Shown: positions 8,974-20,151, counted from the first letter of the stretch. The stretch: 64,000 nucleotides of DNA from DATAUD01 sp035511075 (GCA_035511075.1 DATKFW010000137.1:28749-92748); one strand, 5' to 3'. The notes: generated by a model from the sequence alone, not told the origin. Numbers and translations are program-made.

Positions 8974-9117
8974 CCTGGCTCCCCGGAAAGACCGGGCGGA
9001 AGGAATTGGATTTCGACGGGAGGTTTTCACGACTCGCGCCCCGGCGCGCAACGATGACTGGACGAAATTTGCTTTCCACCGGGGCTGCCGCACCTTAGCT
9101 TCCGCTCTTTAAAAGCG

Positions 9118-9984
9118 ATGAAAGTTTATATCAGCGGCAAGTATTACGACCAGAAGAACGCCAGGATATCGGTGTTTGATCATGGCCTCCTTTACGGTGA
9201 TGGCGTGTTCGAGGGCATTCGCGCCTACAACGGACGCGTGTTCAAACTGGCCGAACACATCGAGCGTCTTTTTTATTCCGCCAAGGCGATCCTTCTGGAA
9301 GTCCCGATGTCCCCGAAGGAATTGACCGCGGCGGTGGTGCAAACCTGCCGCCGGAATAAGATTCGCGACGGCTATATCCGGCTGATTGTCACGCGGGGGA
9401 TCGGGACGCTTGGCCTGAATCCAAACACGTGCAAGCACCCTTCGGTCATCATTATTGCCGACAGAATCCAGCTTTATCCGCCGGAACTTTACAAACGGGG
9501 GCTGGAAATCATCACCGTTGCGACAACGCGCAATCTACACAGCGCGTTAAACCCGGCGATAAAGTCGCTCAATTATCTGAACAACGTCCTGGCCAAGATC
9601 GAGGCGCTCAACGGCGGCTGCGAGGAGGCGATCATGCTCAATGCCGAGGGATATGTCTCCGAATGCACGGGCGACAACCTATTCATCGTCAAAGGCGGCC
9701 AACTGCTGACTCCCCCGCTTTCGGCGGGCGCGCTTTATGGGATAACCCGCGGGACGGTGATGGCGTTGGCGCGCGAAGGCGGAATGGCTGTAAGCGAGCC
9801 GAATTTGACCCGGTACGACCTTTTCACCGCCGACGAGTGCTTTTTGACGGGCACGGGAGCGGAAATCATCGCGGTGGTGAAGATTGACGGCCGGGTCATT
9901 GGGAAAGGCAGGCCCGGTCCGGTGACGGAGGGAATGATCGCGCAATACCGCGCCTTAACCCAGTCTGCCGGCGAGCCGATATAA
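9118..9984 (+). CDS. ilvE: Branched-chain amino acid aminotransferase (class IV)
   Basis: This PLP enzyme transfers the amino group between glutamate and branched-chain 2-oxo acids in the cytoplasm. The 288 residues match the short bacterial form. Typical signatures are ISVFDHGLLYGDGVFEGIR near the N-terminus, the PLP lysine in AIKSLNYLNN, the EAIMLN segment and the phosphate-cup motif TGTGAEI near residue 245. D-amino-acid transaminase and aminodeoxychorismate lyase share this fold, but the overall wording favours IlvE. The gene is monocistronic as far as can be seen; 63 bp separate it from mcsA. Confidence 0.88.
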   Translation: MKVYISGKYYDQKNARISVFDHGLLYGDGVFEGIRAYNGRVFKLAEHIERLFYSAKAILLEVPMSPKELTAAVVQTCRRNKIRDGYIRLIVTRGIGTLGLNPNTCKHPSVIIIADRIQLYPPELYKRGLEIITVATTRNLHSALNPAIKSLNYLNNVLAKIEALNGGCEEAIMLNAEGYVSECTGDNLFIVKGGQLLTPPLSAGALYGITRGTVMALAREGGMAVSEPNLTRYDLFTADECFLTGTGAEIIAVVKIDGRVIGKGRPGPVTEGMIAQYRALTQSAGEPI

Positions 9985-10047
9985 CCGGAAGAATGTGTGC
10001 GGAATTTCATTCTCGTTTTTTGAAATTCATGGTACATTGACTAAAGT

Positions 10048-10548
10048 ATGCTGTGTATGTTTTGTAAACAGAACCCAGCCAAGGTTCACCTGACGCAGAT
10101 CGTGGGCGATAAAATGCAAAAGGTGGACCTTTGCGAGGAGTGCGCCAAGCAAAAGGGGGTCAACGACCCGGCGGGCTTTTCTTTGGCGGACCTTCTGCTA
10201 GGTCTGGGCGCCTCGCAGGAAATATCCAGCGGCGAGGACGTCAAGTGCCCGAATTGCGGCTTCACGCAGGCCGACTTCAAGAAAGCCGGCCGCCTGGGCT
10301 GCTCGCAATGTTACACGACGTTTGCCGAAGGTCTGGAGGGGCTGCTCAAGTCGATGCACAAAGGGGTCAAACACGTGGGCAAGGTGCCCGTGGCGCTGCG
10401 TCACAGCCGGGATTTGAACGATCGCTTGAAGCATTTGCAGAAGAAGCTCGACAGAGCGGTGACCTCCGAGGATTTCGAGCAGGCAGCCAGCCTGCGCGAT
10501 GAGATTAAGACGACTAAGGACCAGATCAATCAATTGGCCGTCAAATGA
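10048..10548 (+). CDS. mcsA: McsA, activator of protein arginine kinase
   Basis: This 166-residue zinc-binding protein activates the arginine kinase McsB. It has two Cys4 units: CMFCK with CEECAKQ in the first 35 residues and CPNCGF with CSQCYTTF around residues 68-91. The C-terminal UVR motif (LQKKLDRAVTSEDFEQAA) is the helix pair shared with UvrB, UvrC and ClpC. It overlaps mcsB by 4 bp (ATGA), which indicates translational coupling. In Firmicutes the gene follows ctsR; here no ctsR-like gene is adjacent, the upstream neighbour being ilvE. Confidence 0.93.
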   Translation: MLCMFCKQNPAKVHLTQIVGDKMQKVDLCEECAKQKGVNDPAGFSLADLLLGLGASQEISSGEDVKCPNCGFTQADFKKAGRLGCSQCYTTFAEGLEGLLKSMHKGVKHVGKVPVALRHSRDLNDRLKHLQKKLDRAVTSEDFEQAASLRDEIKTTKDQINQLAVK

Positions 10549-11663
10549 GCGAGATAACGATACATGAATTTCTCAGTCCGCCCGTGGAAACGGCGCGGCG
10601 CAGCGGGCCGCATGACCGGATTGTCATGTCGAGCCGCGTGCGCCTGGCGCGCAACCTGCGCGGGATGGCCTTTCCGCTCTGGGCCAAGAAGCTTGAGCGG
10701 ATCAAGGCCCTGGAGATCATCCGCCCGGCGGTCGAAACCCTGCCGCAACTGACGGGCGCTTTTTCGCAGACAATGGACAGCCTGGGGGCGCTGGACAAAC
10801 AGATTCTGGTGGAACGACATCTTATCAGCCGCGAGCACGCCGCCAAAACCGCCGGCAGCGGATTGGTCCTCAACAAGGAGGAGTCACTGTGCGTGATGAT
10901 CAACGAGGAGGACCACCTGCGCATGCAGGCCCTGCGCCCCGGCCTTCAACTTCGCCAGGCCTGGATGGCCATCGACCAAGTGGATAGCGAGTTGGAGCGC
11001 AAACTCGATTACGCTTTCAGTCCGGAACTGGGTTACCTGACGGCCTGCCCGACCAATCTGGGCACCGGCATCCGGGTCAGCGCCATGCTCCATCTTCCGG
11101 GGCTGGTTTTGGCGGAGCAGATCAACCAGATTATTTCCTCGGTCAACAAGCTGGGGCTGGCGGTGCGAGGACTTTACGGGGAAGGGACGGAGGCCCTTGG
11201 AAATGTGTTTCAGGTCTCCAACCAGATGACATTGGGGGAAGTGGAGACCGACATCGTGGAACGATTGAACAAGGTCTTGCTTCAGATCATCGAACATGAA
11301 GAAAATGCCCGCGCCATGTTGCTGGAAAAGAAGCCCAAGATCGTCTTCAACCAAATCGGACGCGCCTACGGCATCTTGGCCAACGCGCACAGCATTACGT
11401 CCAAGGAAACGATGAACCTTCTGTCGCTGATGCGCCTGGGGGTGGATTTGAGCGAGTTTCCGGGCGCCGAGCGCGCATTGATCGACGAGTTGTTCGTCAT
11501 CACGCAGCCGGCGCATTTGCAAAAGCAGTTCACCGAAAAACTGGTGGCCGAAGAGCGCGACCTGCTGCGCGCCGACATGCTGCGAGATCGTTTGCGCCAT
11601 GTCAGCCGGCCAAACCCCAAACCGTCCGGCGGCGCCAGCGCGAATCTGGACAAACGAAATTAG
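10545..11663 (+). CDS. mcsB: Protein arginine kinase McsB
   Basis: McsB phosphorylates arginines on damaged or misfolded proteins, a tag recognised by ClpC in Gram-positive bacteria. The 372-residue protein shows the phosphagen-kinase opening VMSSRVRLARNL, the catalytic-domain motif CPTNLGTGIRVSAMLHLPGL near residue 166-185, and RGLYGEGTEALGN as in other McsB proteins. Length is slightly above the B. subtilis protein. It lies between mcsA (4-bp overlap) and clpC (18-bp gap with GGAGG), so substrate tagging and degradation are encoded together. Confidence 0.93.
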   Translation: MSEITIHEFLSPPVETARRSGPHDRIVMSSRVRLARNLRGMAFPLWAKKLERIKALEIIRPAVETLPQLTGAFSQTMDSLGALDKQILVERHLISREHAAKTAGSGLVLNKEESLCVMINEEDHLRMQALRPGLQLRQAWMAIDQVDSELERKLDYAFSPELGYLTACPTNLGTGIRVSAMLHLPGLVLAEQINQIISSVNKLGLAVRGLYGEGTEALGNVFQVSNQMTLGEVETDIVERLNKVLLQIIEHEENARAMLLEKKPKIVFNQIGRAYGILANAHSITSKETMNLLSLMRLGVDLSEFPGAERALIDELFVITQPAHLQKQFTEKLVAEERDLLRADMLRDRLRHVSRPNPKPSGGASANLDKRN

Positions 11664-11681
11664 CGGAGGCAAATTTTAGGT

Positions 11682-14192
<2,511 letters not shown>

Positions 14193-14222
14193 ATCGGCAT
14201 TGCGAAAACCGCCCCGCTTGAG

Positions 14223-14322
14223 TTAACCACGAAGGGCGCGAAGGCCACGAAGCCGGAAACAAGATCGGCCCGATCCGGGCCAATTGATTCTTTCTTCGTG
14301 CTCTTCGCGCTCTTCGTGTTAA
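14223..14322. repeat. Inverted repeat of CACGAAGG-type units
   Basis: The left arm, 14223-14252, reads TTAACCACGAAGGGCGCGAA and onward; the right arm, 14294-14322, is nearly its reverse complement, with only a few mismatches and one indel. Within each arm a unit close to CACGAAG is repeated three times. The element ends 9 bp before the GxxExxY gene. It could form a long hairpin and end clpC transcription, or be an interspersed mobile repeat. Confidence 0.65.
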
Positions 14323-14331
14323 TAAGTTCAG

Positions 14332-14715
14332 ATGACCTTTGATTCCCTCTCCAATAAGGTGATTGGTTGCGCCATAGAGGTACATCGCGAACTTGGCCCG
14401 GGTTTGCTCGAATCGACCTACCAAGCATGTCTGGCGCACGAACTTTCCCGTGCAGGCATGCGCTTTGTGCTGCAATATCCCATGCCGGTGGCCTACAAAG
14501 GCGTCCTGCTGGAATGCGGCTATCGCATCGACCTTCTGGTTGAGGATCAATTAGTCCTTGAGCTTAAAGCTGTGGAAGAAATTCTGGGGATCCACGAAGC
14601 TCAGATTCTCACCTATTTGAAATTGGCCAAACTGAGGACGGGCTTGCTGATTAACTTCAACGTTCCCACGTTGAAGCAAGGCATAAAGCGGTTTGTCCTG
14701 TCGGAAGCTGTTTAA
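14332..14715 (+). CDS. GxxExxY protein
   Basis: This 127-residue protein belongs to the family named for its GxxExxY motif, here GLLESTY at about 25-31. The later ELKAVEEI segment, with an upstream D in YRIDLLVEDQ, resembles a PD-(D/E)xK nuclease core, which is how the family has been interpreted; no activity is established. It starts close after a palindromic repeat, an arrangement I recall as common for this family in Verrucomicrobiota and Planctomycetes. Copies are widespread and patchy, so it is probably accessory. Confidence 0.88.
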   Translation: MTFDSLSNKVIGCAIEVHRELGPGLLESTYQACLAHELSRAGMRFVLQYPMPVAYKGVLLECGYRIDLLVEDQLVLELKAVEEILGIHEAQILTYLKLAKLRTGLLINFNVPTLKQGIKRFVLSEAV

Positions 14716-14843
14716 ACTCTTCAGCAAATAAAACTCGAAATCCCACGGTGGCTCACCGTGGTGTTGCAGATATTGAAGCCCTTTTACCGCTTGCATTATG
14801 GAATAAATGCCTGCATAAACGGATTGATTTCCAACTAATTTTT

Positions 14844-15689
14844 ATGACAGCTATACCGAAGAAGGTGGAAGAGCGATTGGCCGCCGGCGTGAAACAGTTC
14901 CAGGCGATACTCACCTCTGCCAAATCAAGGGATGTGAACGAGTCAGACACCGTGATCATTGTTACGGACATGATCGCTGGGATTTTCGGATACGATAAGT
15001 ATGCTGAAATTGCATCCGAGCACGCAATTCGCGGGACGTTCTGCGATATGGCAATCAACATTGAAGGAAAGATTCAATTTTTGGTCGAGGTGAAGGCCAT
15101 CGGCTTGGAACTTAAGGACAATCACGTAAAACAAGTCGTGGATTACGCCGCCAACAAAGGCGTTGATTGGGTGATCCTTACGAATGGCGTCCATTGGAGA
15201 ATGTATAAAGTTTCCTTCGCGAAGCCGATCGATCAGGAACTTGTCTTGGAAACGGATTTTCTGAGGCTAAACGTGAAAAACGAGGACGATCTGAGTTCTC
15301 TCTACCTGTTGAGCCGGGAAGGCTGGCAGAAACAGGTCATGGTGGATTTCGCGGCTCAAAAACAGGCGCTTAGCAGATTTTTTATCGCAGGAATGGTTCT
15401 TTCTGAACCGGTGCTTGACGTTATTCGTCGAGAACTGAAGAGGGCTTGCCCTGACGTCAAGGTTAAGAACGAGCAAATTCAAGTGGTTTTATTACAAGAG
15501 GTCTTAAAAAGAGAGGTCACGGAAGGCGAGAAAGCGGATGATGCCCGAAAGAAAATATCGAGGACGAGCGCCCGTTTACTGCGCACTCACGATGCCGAGG
15601 AAGGTTCTGAAAAGCAAAACCAGCAGGCGACCAGCCTCATACCCGCACAACCCGTTCCCCCGCTGTTGGGCGTTCAGGAGCAACGTTGA
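14844..15689 (+). CDS. HsdR N-terminal-like (type I restriction nuclease domain) protein
   Basis: This 281-residue protein has a restriction-endonuclease-like core: D in DTVIIVTDMIAGIFG, then FCDMAINIEGKIQFLVEVKA, whose D...ExK layout is that of PD-(D/E)xK nucleases, then VDWVILTNGVHWRMY, a phrase typical of the type I HsdR N-terminal domain. There is no helicase, methylase or specificity gene next to it, so it is not a complete type I system. The ATG at 14844 is preferred; an in-frame GTG at 14748 would add a 32-residue leader unlike the family. Base composition is visibly more AT-rich than neighbouring genes, which suggests transfer. The C-terminus is charged and ends with a Pro-rich tail. 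Confidence 0.7.
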   Translation: MTAIPKKVEERLAAGVKQFQAILTSAKSRDVNESDTVIIVTDMIAGIFGYDKYAEIASEHAIRGTFCDMAINIEGKIQFLVEVKAIGLELKDNHVKQVVDYAANKGVDWVILTNGVHWRMYKVSFAKPIDQELVLETDFLRLNVKNEDDLSSLYLLSREGWQKQVMVDFAAQKQALSRFFIAGMVLSEPVLDVIRRELKRACPDVKVKNEQIQVVLLQEVLKREVTEGEKADDARKKISRTSARLLRTHDAEEGSEKQNQQATSLIPAQPVPPLLGVQEQR

Positions 15690-15715
15690 CGGTCGCCAAT
15701 TGCGGCTAAGTAGGC

Positions 15716-15953
15716 ATGGTGGCTGAACTCGATAGAAGTGGCGTTTATCGTGAATCTGCCGGAACGCGGACTGACGGCAGGTGACGTCGGCGCTGTCGTG
15801 CATGTTTACAATGGCGGCAAACGTTTCATCGTCGAGTTCACCTCCTTCGATGGTTCAACGGTTGCGCTCACAAAAGTTTCGGACGCCCAAATCCGCCCGC
15901 TATCGCGCAATGAAATCCATCATGTACGAAAGTTCCACCCCATACTGCGTTGA
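15716..15953 (+). pseudogene. DUF4926 protein with a one-base frameshift near the start
   Basis: The reading frame from GTG 15738 (71 residues) gives FIVNLPERGLTAGDVGAVVH and later IRPLSRNEIHHVRK, which match DUF4926. Just upstream, ATG 15716 opens with MVAELDR in another frame. Removing one A near 15735 joins them as MVAELDRVAFIVNLPERGL, exactly the expected family beginning. So the gene seems to carry a single-base insertion, or the read does. Translation from GTG 15738 would still make nearly the whole domain. DUF4926 proteins are small, of unknown function, and often sit in accessory regions. Confidence 0.65.
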
Positions 15954-16101
15954 CCCGGAAAATCGGACGACCGTCCAGGGACTTGCCGAAAGGCTGCGCA
16001 CTCCAGAACCAACCGGCCACGCTACGGATGCGCGCCGGAGCATGATGGCCATTTCTCCGCTGGCAATTGAAAACGGGGCGAATTAGTGTACCCCGACCTG
16101 T

Positions 16102-16875
16102 ATGACCAGAATGGCCAGAAAATATGCCCGCGAATGGTTCGAAGGATTGGGCCGGGGCACAATCCTTTGCGGTGAAATCTTTTCTTCCGTTTTCACCGTC
16201 AAGCCCTCCGGCCGTGATCTTCTTTACCAGATGTATTTCATCGGCGTCAAATCCCAGTCCGTGGTGGCCATTACCGGCGCCTTCACAGGCATGGTGCTCT
16301 GCGCTCAGACCTACTTTCAGTTTCACAAGGTCAAGATGGATACCGCCACACTCGCCGTGGTAAGCGTCGGGATGGGCAGTGAATTGGGACCGGTGCTCAC
16401 CGGTTTGATGGTTGCCGGACGCGTTGGCGCCGCCATCGCCGCCGAATTGGGGACGATGCGTGTGACCGAACAAATTGACGCCCTGCGAACACTGGCGGCG
16501 CTCCCGGTCGATTATCTTGTCGTCCCGCGTTTCCTGGCGATGCTGCTGGTCATGCCGGTATTGACGGCGGGTTCGATTTGCGTGGGCATCCTGGCGGGGT
16601 ACCTGGTCGGGGTCTTCTTGTTGGGGATCGATTCCACCGGCCTTTGGTATAACATGCTTCACTACACCCATATCAACGACATGCTTACCGGGATGATCAA
16701 GACCTTCGTCTTCGGCGCGATCATTGCGGTCATCGCCTGTTACAAGGGATTGACCTGTCCGGAAGGGGCGGAAGGCGTCGGCCTGGCCGCGACGGAGGCG
16801 GTGGTCTATTCGTCGATCTCGATTCTCATTACCAATTTCTTTTTGACGATGATTCTCAACCGCTTGCTGCCGTGA
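16102..16875 (+). CDS. mlaE: MlaE-type ABC transporter permease
   Basis: This is the inner-membrane subunit of an Mla/MCE phospholipid transporter. Its 257 residues have five to six hydrophobic segments, and the conserved central stretch ELGPVLTGLMVAGRVGAAIAAELG around residues 95-118 is diagnostic. A second family segment is MRVTEQIDALRTL. It overlaps mlaF by 4 bp. The 148 bp upstream, after the DUF4926 gene, hold nothing recognisable and probably contain the promoter. Confidence 0.93.
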   Translation: MTRMARKYAREWFEGLGRGTILCGEIFSSVFTVKPSGRDLLYQMYFIGVKSQSVVAITGAFTGMVLCAQTYFQFHKVKMDTATLAVVSVGMGSELGPVLTGLMVAGRVGAAIAAELGTMRVTEQIDALRTLAALPVDYLVVPRFLAMLLVMPVLTAGSICVGILAGYLVGVFLLGIDSTGLWYNMLHYTHINDMLTGMIKTFVFGAIIAVIACYKGLTCPEGAEGVGLAATEAVVYSSISILITNFFLTMILNRLLP

Positions 16876-17627
16876 TGATGATCGAAATGCGCAATGTCAA
16901 AAAAAGCTTTGGCGCCCTGCAGGTGCTTCAGGGGGTGACGCTCTCCATAGACCGGGGCGAGGCTCTCACCATCATCGGCGCCAGCGGCGGAGGCAAGAGT
17001 GTCCTCCTCAAGCTTCTAATCGGCTTGATCTGCCCCGACGAGGGCGAAGTGCGAATCCAGGACGTGAACATCGCCGGCCTGGACGAGCGCCAATTGCTCA
17101 AAGTCCGCCGCAAATTCGGCATGCTTTTCCAGGGCGCCGCTCTGTTCGATTCGTTGACAGTCGGAGAGAATATCGCCTTCATTCTCAACCGTGAGCGCAC
17201 CCTGCCGCCCGCAGAAATTGACAACCGCGTCGCCGAAGTCCTCGAATTGGTCGGCTTGAGCGGCATTGAGAAAAAATGGCCCTCCGAACTTTCCGGCGGC
17301 ATGCGCAAAAGGGTCGGGTTGGCCCGCGCCATCATTTACAAGCCGGAAATTCTGCTTTACGACGAACCCACCACCGGCCTGGACCCCATCGCCGCCGACG
17401 CCATCGACCAATTGATCATTCGCGTGGTGGAAAAACTCAAAGTCACCTCCATCGCCGTGACCCACGATATGCGAAGCGCGCGCCGCATTGGGAAACGGAT
17501 CCTGATGTTGTACCGCGGATGCATTTATGCCGATAAGACGCCGGAGGATATTTTCAGCTCCAAAGACCCGGTGATTTACCGTTTCGTCAACGGGATTTCG
17601 GACGCGCGGGAGGATGAATTTGTATGA
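16872..17627 (+). CDS. mlaF: MlaF-type ABC transporter ATP-binding protein
   Basis: This is the ATPase that powers the MlaE permease. The 251-residue protein has Walker A GASGGGKS, signature LSGGMRKRVGLARA, Walker B LLYDEPTTGLDP and the switch histidine in AVTHD. The signature with MRKR instead of QRQR is characteristic of the Mla/Ttg2A branch. The start may be the GTG at 16872 or the ATG at 16875; both overlap the mlaE stop. Its stop overlaps mlaD by 4 bp. Confidence 0.94.
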   Translation: MMMIEMRNVKKSFGALQVLQGVTLSIDRGEALTIIGASGGGKSVLLKLLIGLICPDEGEVRIQDVNIAGLDERQLLKVRRKFGMLFQGAALFDSLTVGENIAFILNRERTLPPAEIDNRVAEVLELVGLSGIEKKWPSELSGGMRKRVGLARAIIYKPEILLYDEPTTGLDPIAADAIDQLIIRVVEKLKVTSIAVTHDMRSARRIGKRILMLYRGCIYADKTPEDIFSSKDPVIYRFVNGISDAREDEFV

Positions 17628-18625
17628 ATCAATCGAATTATGCAGCGAGGGTCGGATTTTTCGTGGCGGTGGGCCTGGCGTTGATCGCGCTGCTGGTTCT
17701 TAATTTCAGCCAGGGCCTGACGCTGTTCAATCCGACCTACACGCTCCACCTCATGATGCCCAGCGGCGCCGGGCTTAAGCCGGCCGCGGACGTCATGATG
17801 GCGGGCGTGCCCGTCGGAAAGGTCGTCAGCCCAGCGCTAAACCCGGATGGCCGTTCCGTAAACATCACACTCACCATCCTTCAGAAATATAAAATCCCCA
17901 AGGATGCCACCTTTCATATTGACTCACTTGGGTTCCTTGGAGACCAGTACATTGAAGTGTCCCCGGTCCCGCTGATGCCAGGGGCGACAAACAGCGAGAC
18001 CGGCTATTTGCATAACGGCGAAACGGTCCAGGGCGAGGCGTCCTTCAATTTGCTCGCCGCCGAGCGTTCCACCGCCGACTTGCTGGAGCAGGTGCGCAAA
18101 ACTATCAAAGACGTGGATCAAGCCATCACCAATGTCAACCGCACGGTCCTCTCCGACCAGACGCTCAAAGAGTTTGCCACGGCCATCAGCAACTTCGCCT
18201 CGGTGACCCAGATTGCCATCAAAACGGTCCAGGGTGCGGACGATTTGGTCCAAACCAACAGCCCGGCGGTTGCCGCGACTGTGACCAACCTGGAGGCGGT
18301 CTCCGAAAAGTTCAGCTTGATGGCCGATCAAGTCGAACTAATCATAACGACCAATACCGGGAGTGTGAACGATGCCGTCAAGAATTTGCGTGACACCACC
18401 GCGTCCTTCAAGCAGCTTGCCGCCGGGTTGCAGGCTGGGAAAGGCCTGGCGGGAGGCCTGCTTAACGATGAAGAAATGAAATCCGAGGCCACCGCGCTGG
18501 TCAGCAACGCCAATGTCGTGGCTGCCGAGTTCAGCGACTTCGGCAGCAACCTCAATAAAGAAGGCATCTGGCGAATGTTGTGGAAGCCAAAACATACTGA
18601 AAGGAGTCCGGACCCGGTCCATTAA
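17624..18625 (+). CDS. mlaD: MlaD-type MCE-domain lipid-binding protein
   Basis: This substrate-binding subunit is anchored by one N-terminal helix (VGFFVAVGLALIALLVLNFS) and exposed to the periplasm. An MCE domain follows at about 38-125 (YTLHLMMPSGAGLKPAADVM, then LGFLGDQYIEVSP). The remainder, to residue 333, is largely helical and rich in Asn/Thr/Val, like MCE proteins whose tail forms a channel. Together with mlaE and mlaF it makes a minimal three-gene transporter; the outer-membrane MlaA and soluble MlaC/B are absent here. Confidence 0.9.
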   Translation: MNQSNYAARVGFFVAVGLALIALLVLNFSQGLTLFNPTYTLHLMMPSGAGLKPAADVMMAGVPVGKVVSPALNPDGRSVNITLTILQKYKIPKDATFHIDSLGFLGDQYIEVSPVPLMPGATNSETGYLHNGETVQGEASFNLLAAERSTADLLEQVRKTIKDVDQAITNVNRTVLSDQTLKEFATAISNFASVTQIAIKTVQGADDLVQTNSPAVAATVTNLEAVSEKFSLMADQVELIITTNTGSVNDAVKNLRDTTASFKQLAAGLQAGKGLAGGLLNDEEMKSEATALVSNANVVAAEFSDFGSNLNKEGIWRMLWKPKHTERSPDPVH

Positions 18626-18648
18626 GCCGGCCCCGGAAAAGAACTGCC

Positions 18649-19665
18649 ATGAGATCGAGATCGCTTTGGGTCGTCCGCATCTTCTTCATGTTGCTTTGCA
18701 CCGTTTCCGGCTACGAAGTCAGCCAGGTCCGGCCCGAGTGGATCAGCAGCGGTCTGGATGGTTGCTTCATCGGTTTTGGCATGGGCGGATTGTGCGTCGG
18801 CATCGACGAGATGCTCAAGGGGTTTTCCCTGCGCGCCTTCTCCGCGGCAACCTTCGGCCTTTTCCTGGGCATGCTGGTGGCCACCCTCGTGGACCGCTCG
18901 GGAATCCTGGCCGATTCCGATGACCCGCAGCGCCGGGTCATCCGGATTGGATTGTTTCTGTGCTTTGGTTACCTGGGCATGATCCTGGCGATGCGGAGCA
19001 ACAAGGAGGATTTTTCCCTCATCATCCCCTACGTCCGCTTCGCGCCCCAAACCAGGCCCGAAAACCTCCTTCTTCTGGATACCAGCGTGATTGTCGATGG
19101 CCGCATCGCCGACCTGGTGGAAGCCAACTTTATCGAAGGCACAATTGTCGTTCCCCAGTTCGTCCTTCACGAATTGCAAAGAATCGCCGACTCCAACGAC
19201 CCGGTCATTCGGGCCCGGGGACGCCGGGGATTGGAAATGCTGACCCGCCTCCAGCAGGACAAGCGCAACGAAGTGAAAATCCACGACGCCGATTTCCCCG
19301 AAGAGGCGGAGGTGGACGCCAAGTTGGTGCGGCTGGCCCGCGCCACCGGAGCCAAGCTCTACACCAACGATTACAACCTGGGCAAAGTCGCCGAATTGCA
19401 GTCCGTTCCCTATGTCAATCTGAACGAGCTGGCCAACGCGTTGAAACCTGTGGTGCTGCCTGGGGAAACCTTCACCCTCCGGGTGGTGCGCGAGGGCAAG
19501 GACAAGGGCCAGGGGGTAGGCTACCTCAACGACGGCACGATGGTTGTCATCAACAACGCACAAAGCATGATCGGCCAGCAAGTCACCGTCAAAGTGTTGA
19601 GCCTCCTCCAAACCGGCGCCGGAGTCATCATCTTCGCCGACCTCAGAACCCCAGCCGCGGCCTGA
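18649..19665 (+). CDS. PIN-TRAM membrane protein, YacL family
   Basis: This 338-residue protein starts with about four transmembrane helices (to residue 115), then a PIN nuclease domain with the acidic motif LLLDTSVIVDGRIADL (about 141-156) and later acidic positions including YTNDYNLGK. It ends with a TRAM RNA-binding domain (VGYLNDGTMVVI). This matches the YacL/PilT-N membrane-bound PIN family, proposed to be an RNase; the substrate is unknown. It follows mlaD by 23 bp and may be cotranscribed, but there is no known functional link. Confidence 0.88.
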   Translation: MRSRSLWVVRIFFMLLCTVSGYEVSQVRPEWISSGLDGCFIGFGMGGLCVGIDEMLKGFSLRAFSAATFGLFLGMLVATLVDRSGILADSDDPQRRVIRIGLFLCFGYLGMILAMRSNKEDFSLIIPYVRFAPQTRPENLLLLDTSVIVDGRIADLVEANFIEGTIVVPQFVLHELQRIADSNDPVIRARGRRGLEMLTRLQQDKRNEVKIHDADFPEEAEVDAKLVRLARATGAKLYTNDYNLGKVAELQSVPYVNLNELANALKPVVLPGETFTLRVVREGKDKGQGVGYLNDGTMVVINNAQSMIGQQVTVKVLSLLQTGAGVIIFADLRTPAAA

Positions 19666-19676
19666 GCCGCGGGAAT

Positions 19677-19821
19677 TCACTGGCCAAGCACTGGATTAAA
19701 GCCCGCGATCCGAAAATGGTTGTCCGTTGCCAACGCGTCAGACAACCTCATGGGATTTGCTGCCGGGCGAAATCAGCGCATAGAAACCACGGGTGTCAAT
19801 AAACAGCGGTTCAGCCGCCAT
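19677..19821 (-). pseudogene. VapC-like PIN toxin, internally deleted
   Basis: From the ATG at 19821 the minus strand reads MAAEPLFIDTRGFYALISPG and SKSHEVV, the standard beginning of a PIN toxin with its first acidic residue, then stops. In the next frame it continues SDALATDNHFRIAGFNPVLG and a stop, which is the standard end of a PIN domain with its last acidic residues. About 80-90 middle residues are missing and the frame is lost. The start overlaps the antitoxin gene by 11 bp, as expected for a toxin-antitoxin pair. Confidence 0.7.
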
Positions 19822-20056
19822 AAACCATTCGATCCATCATTCGGTCATCCAACGGGCTTGCGTGCCGGTCAGCGTGACGGTGGAATTGGTAGAAACGATC
19901 GTCCGCGCTGACGCCGTTCAGTCGCCGTACTGGCACGATTTGCGCGAGTTTATGGCCGCGATCAGTCAGTCCCACCGCCCTACCGCTCTCCAAAGCGCGG
20001 ACCAGCGAACTCGCTTTCGAGCGTAATTCGGAGGCCGAAATTGTTTTCATGCTCAA
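19811..20056 (-). CDS. Phd/YefM-type antitoxin (orphan)
   Basis: This 81-residue protein opens MKTISASELRSKASSLVRAL, the DNA-binding beginning of type II antitoxins of the Phd/YefM/VapB group, and has GLTDRGHKLAQIVPV as in that fold. The C-terminus (LDDRMMDRMVYGG) is the usual toxin-binding tail. The partner PIN toxin downstream has been internally deleted, so the antitoxin appears orphaned. It may persist as an autorepressor. The codon for M3 (20050) is an alternative start. Confidence 0.8.
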   Translation of the reverse strand: MSMKTISASELRSKASSLVRALESGRAVGLTDRGHKLAQIVPVRRLNGVSADDRFYQFHRHADRHASPLDDRMMDRMVYGG

Positions 20057-20151
20057 CTTATAACCCCTGCCTTCTGGATTTGGAAGCCGGCATTGTCATT
20101 CAGCAGACAGGAGGAGATGTCGAAAAGCACCGTGCATCCGCCAGCCTGTGT

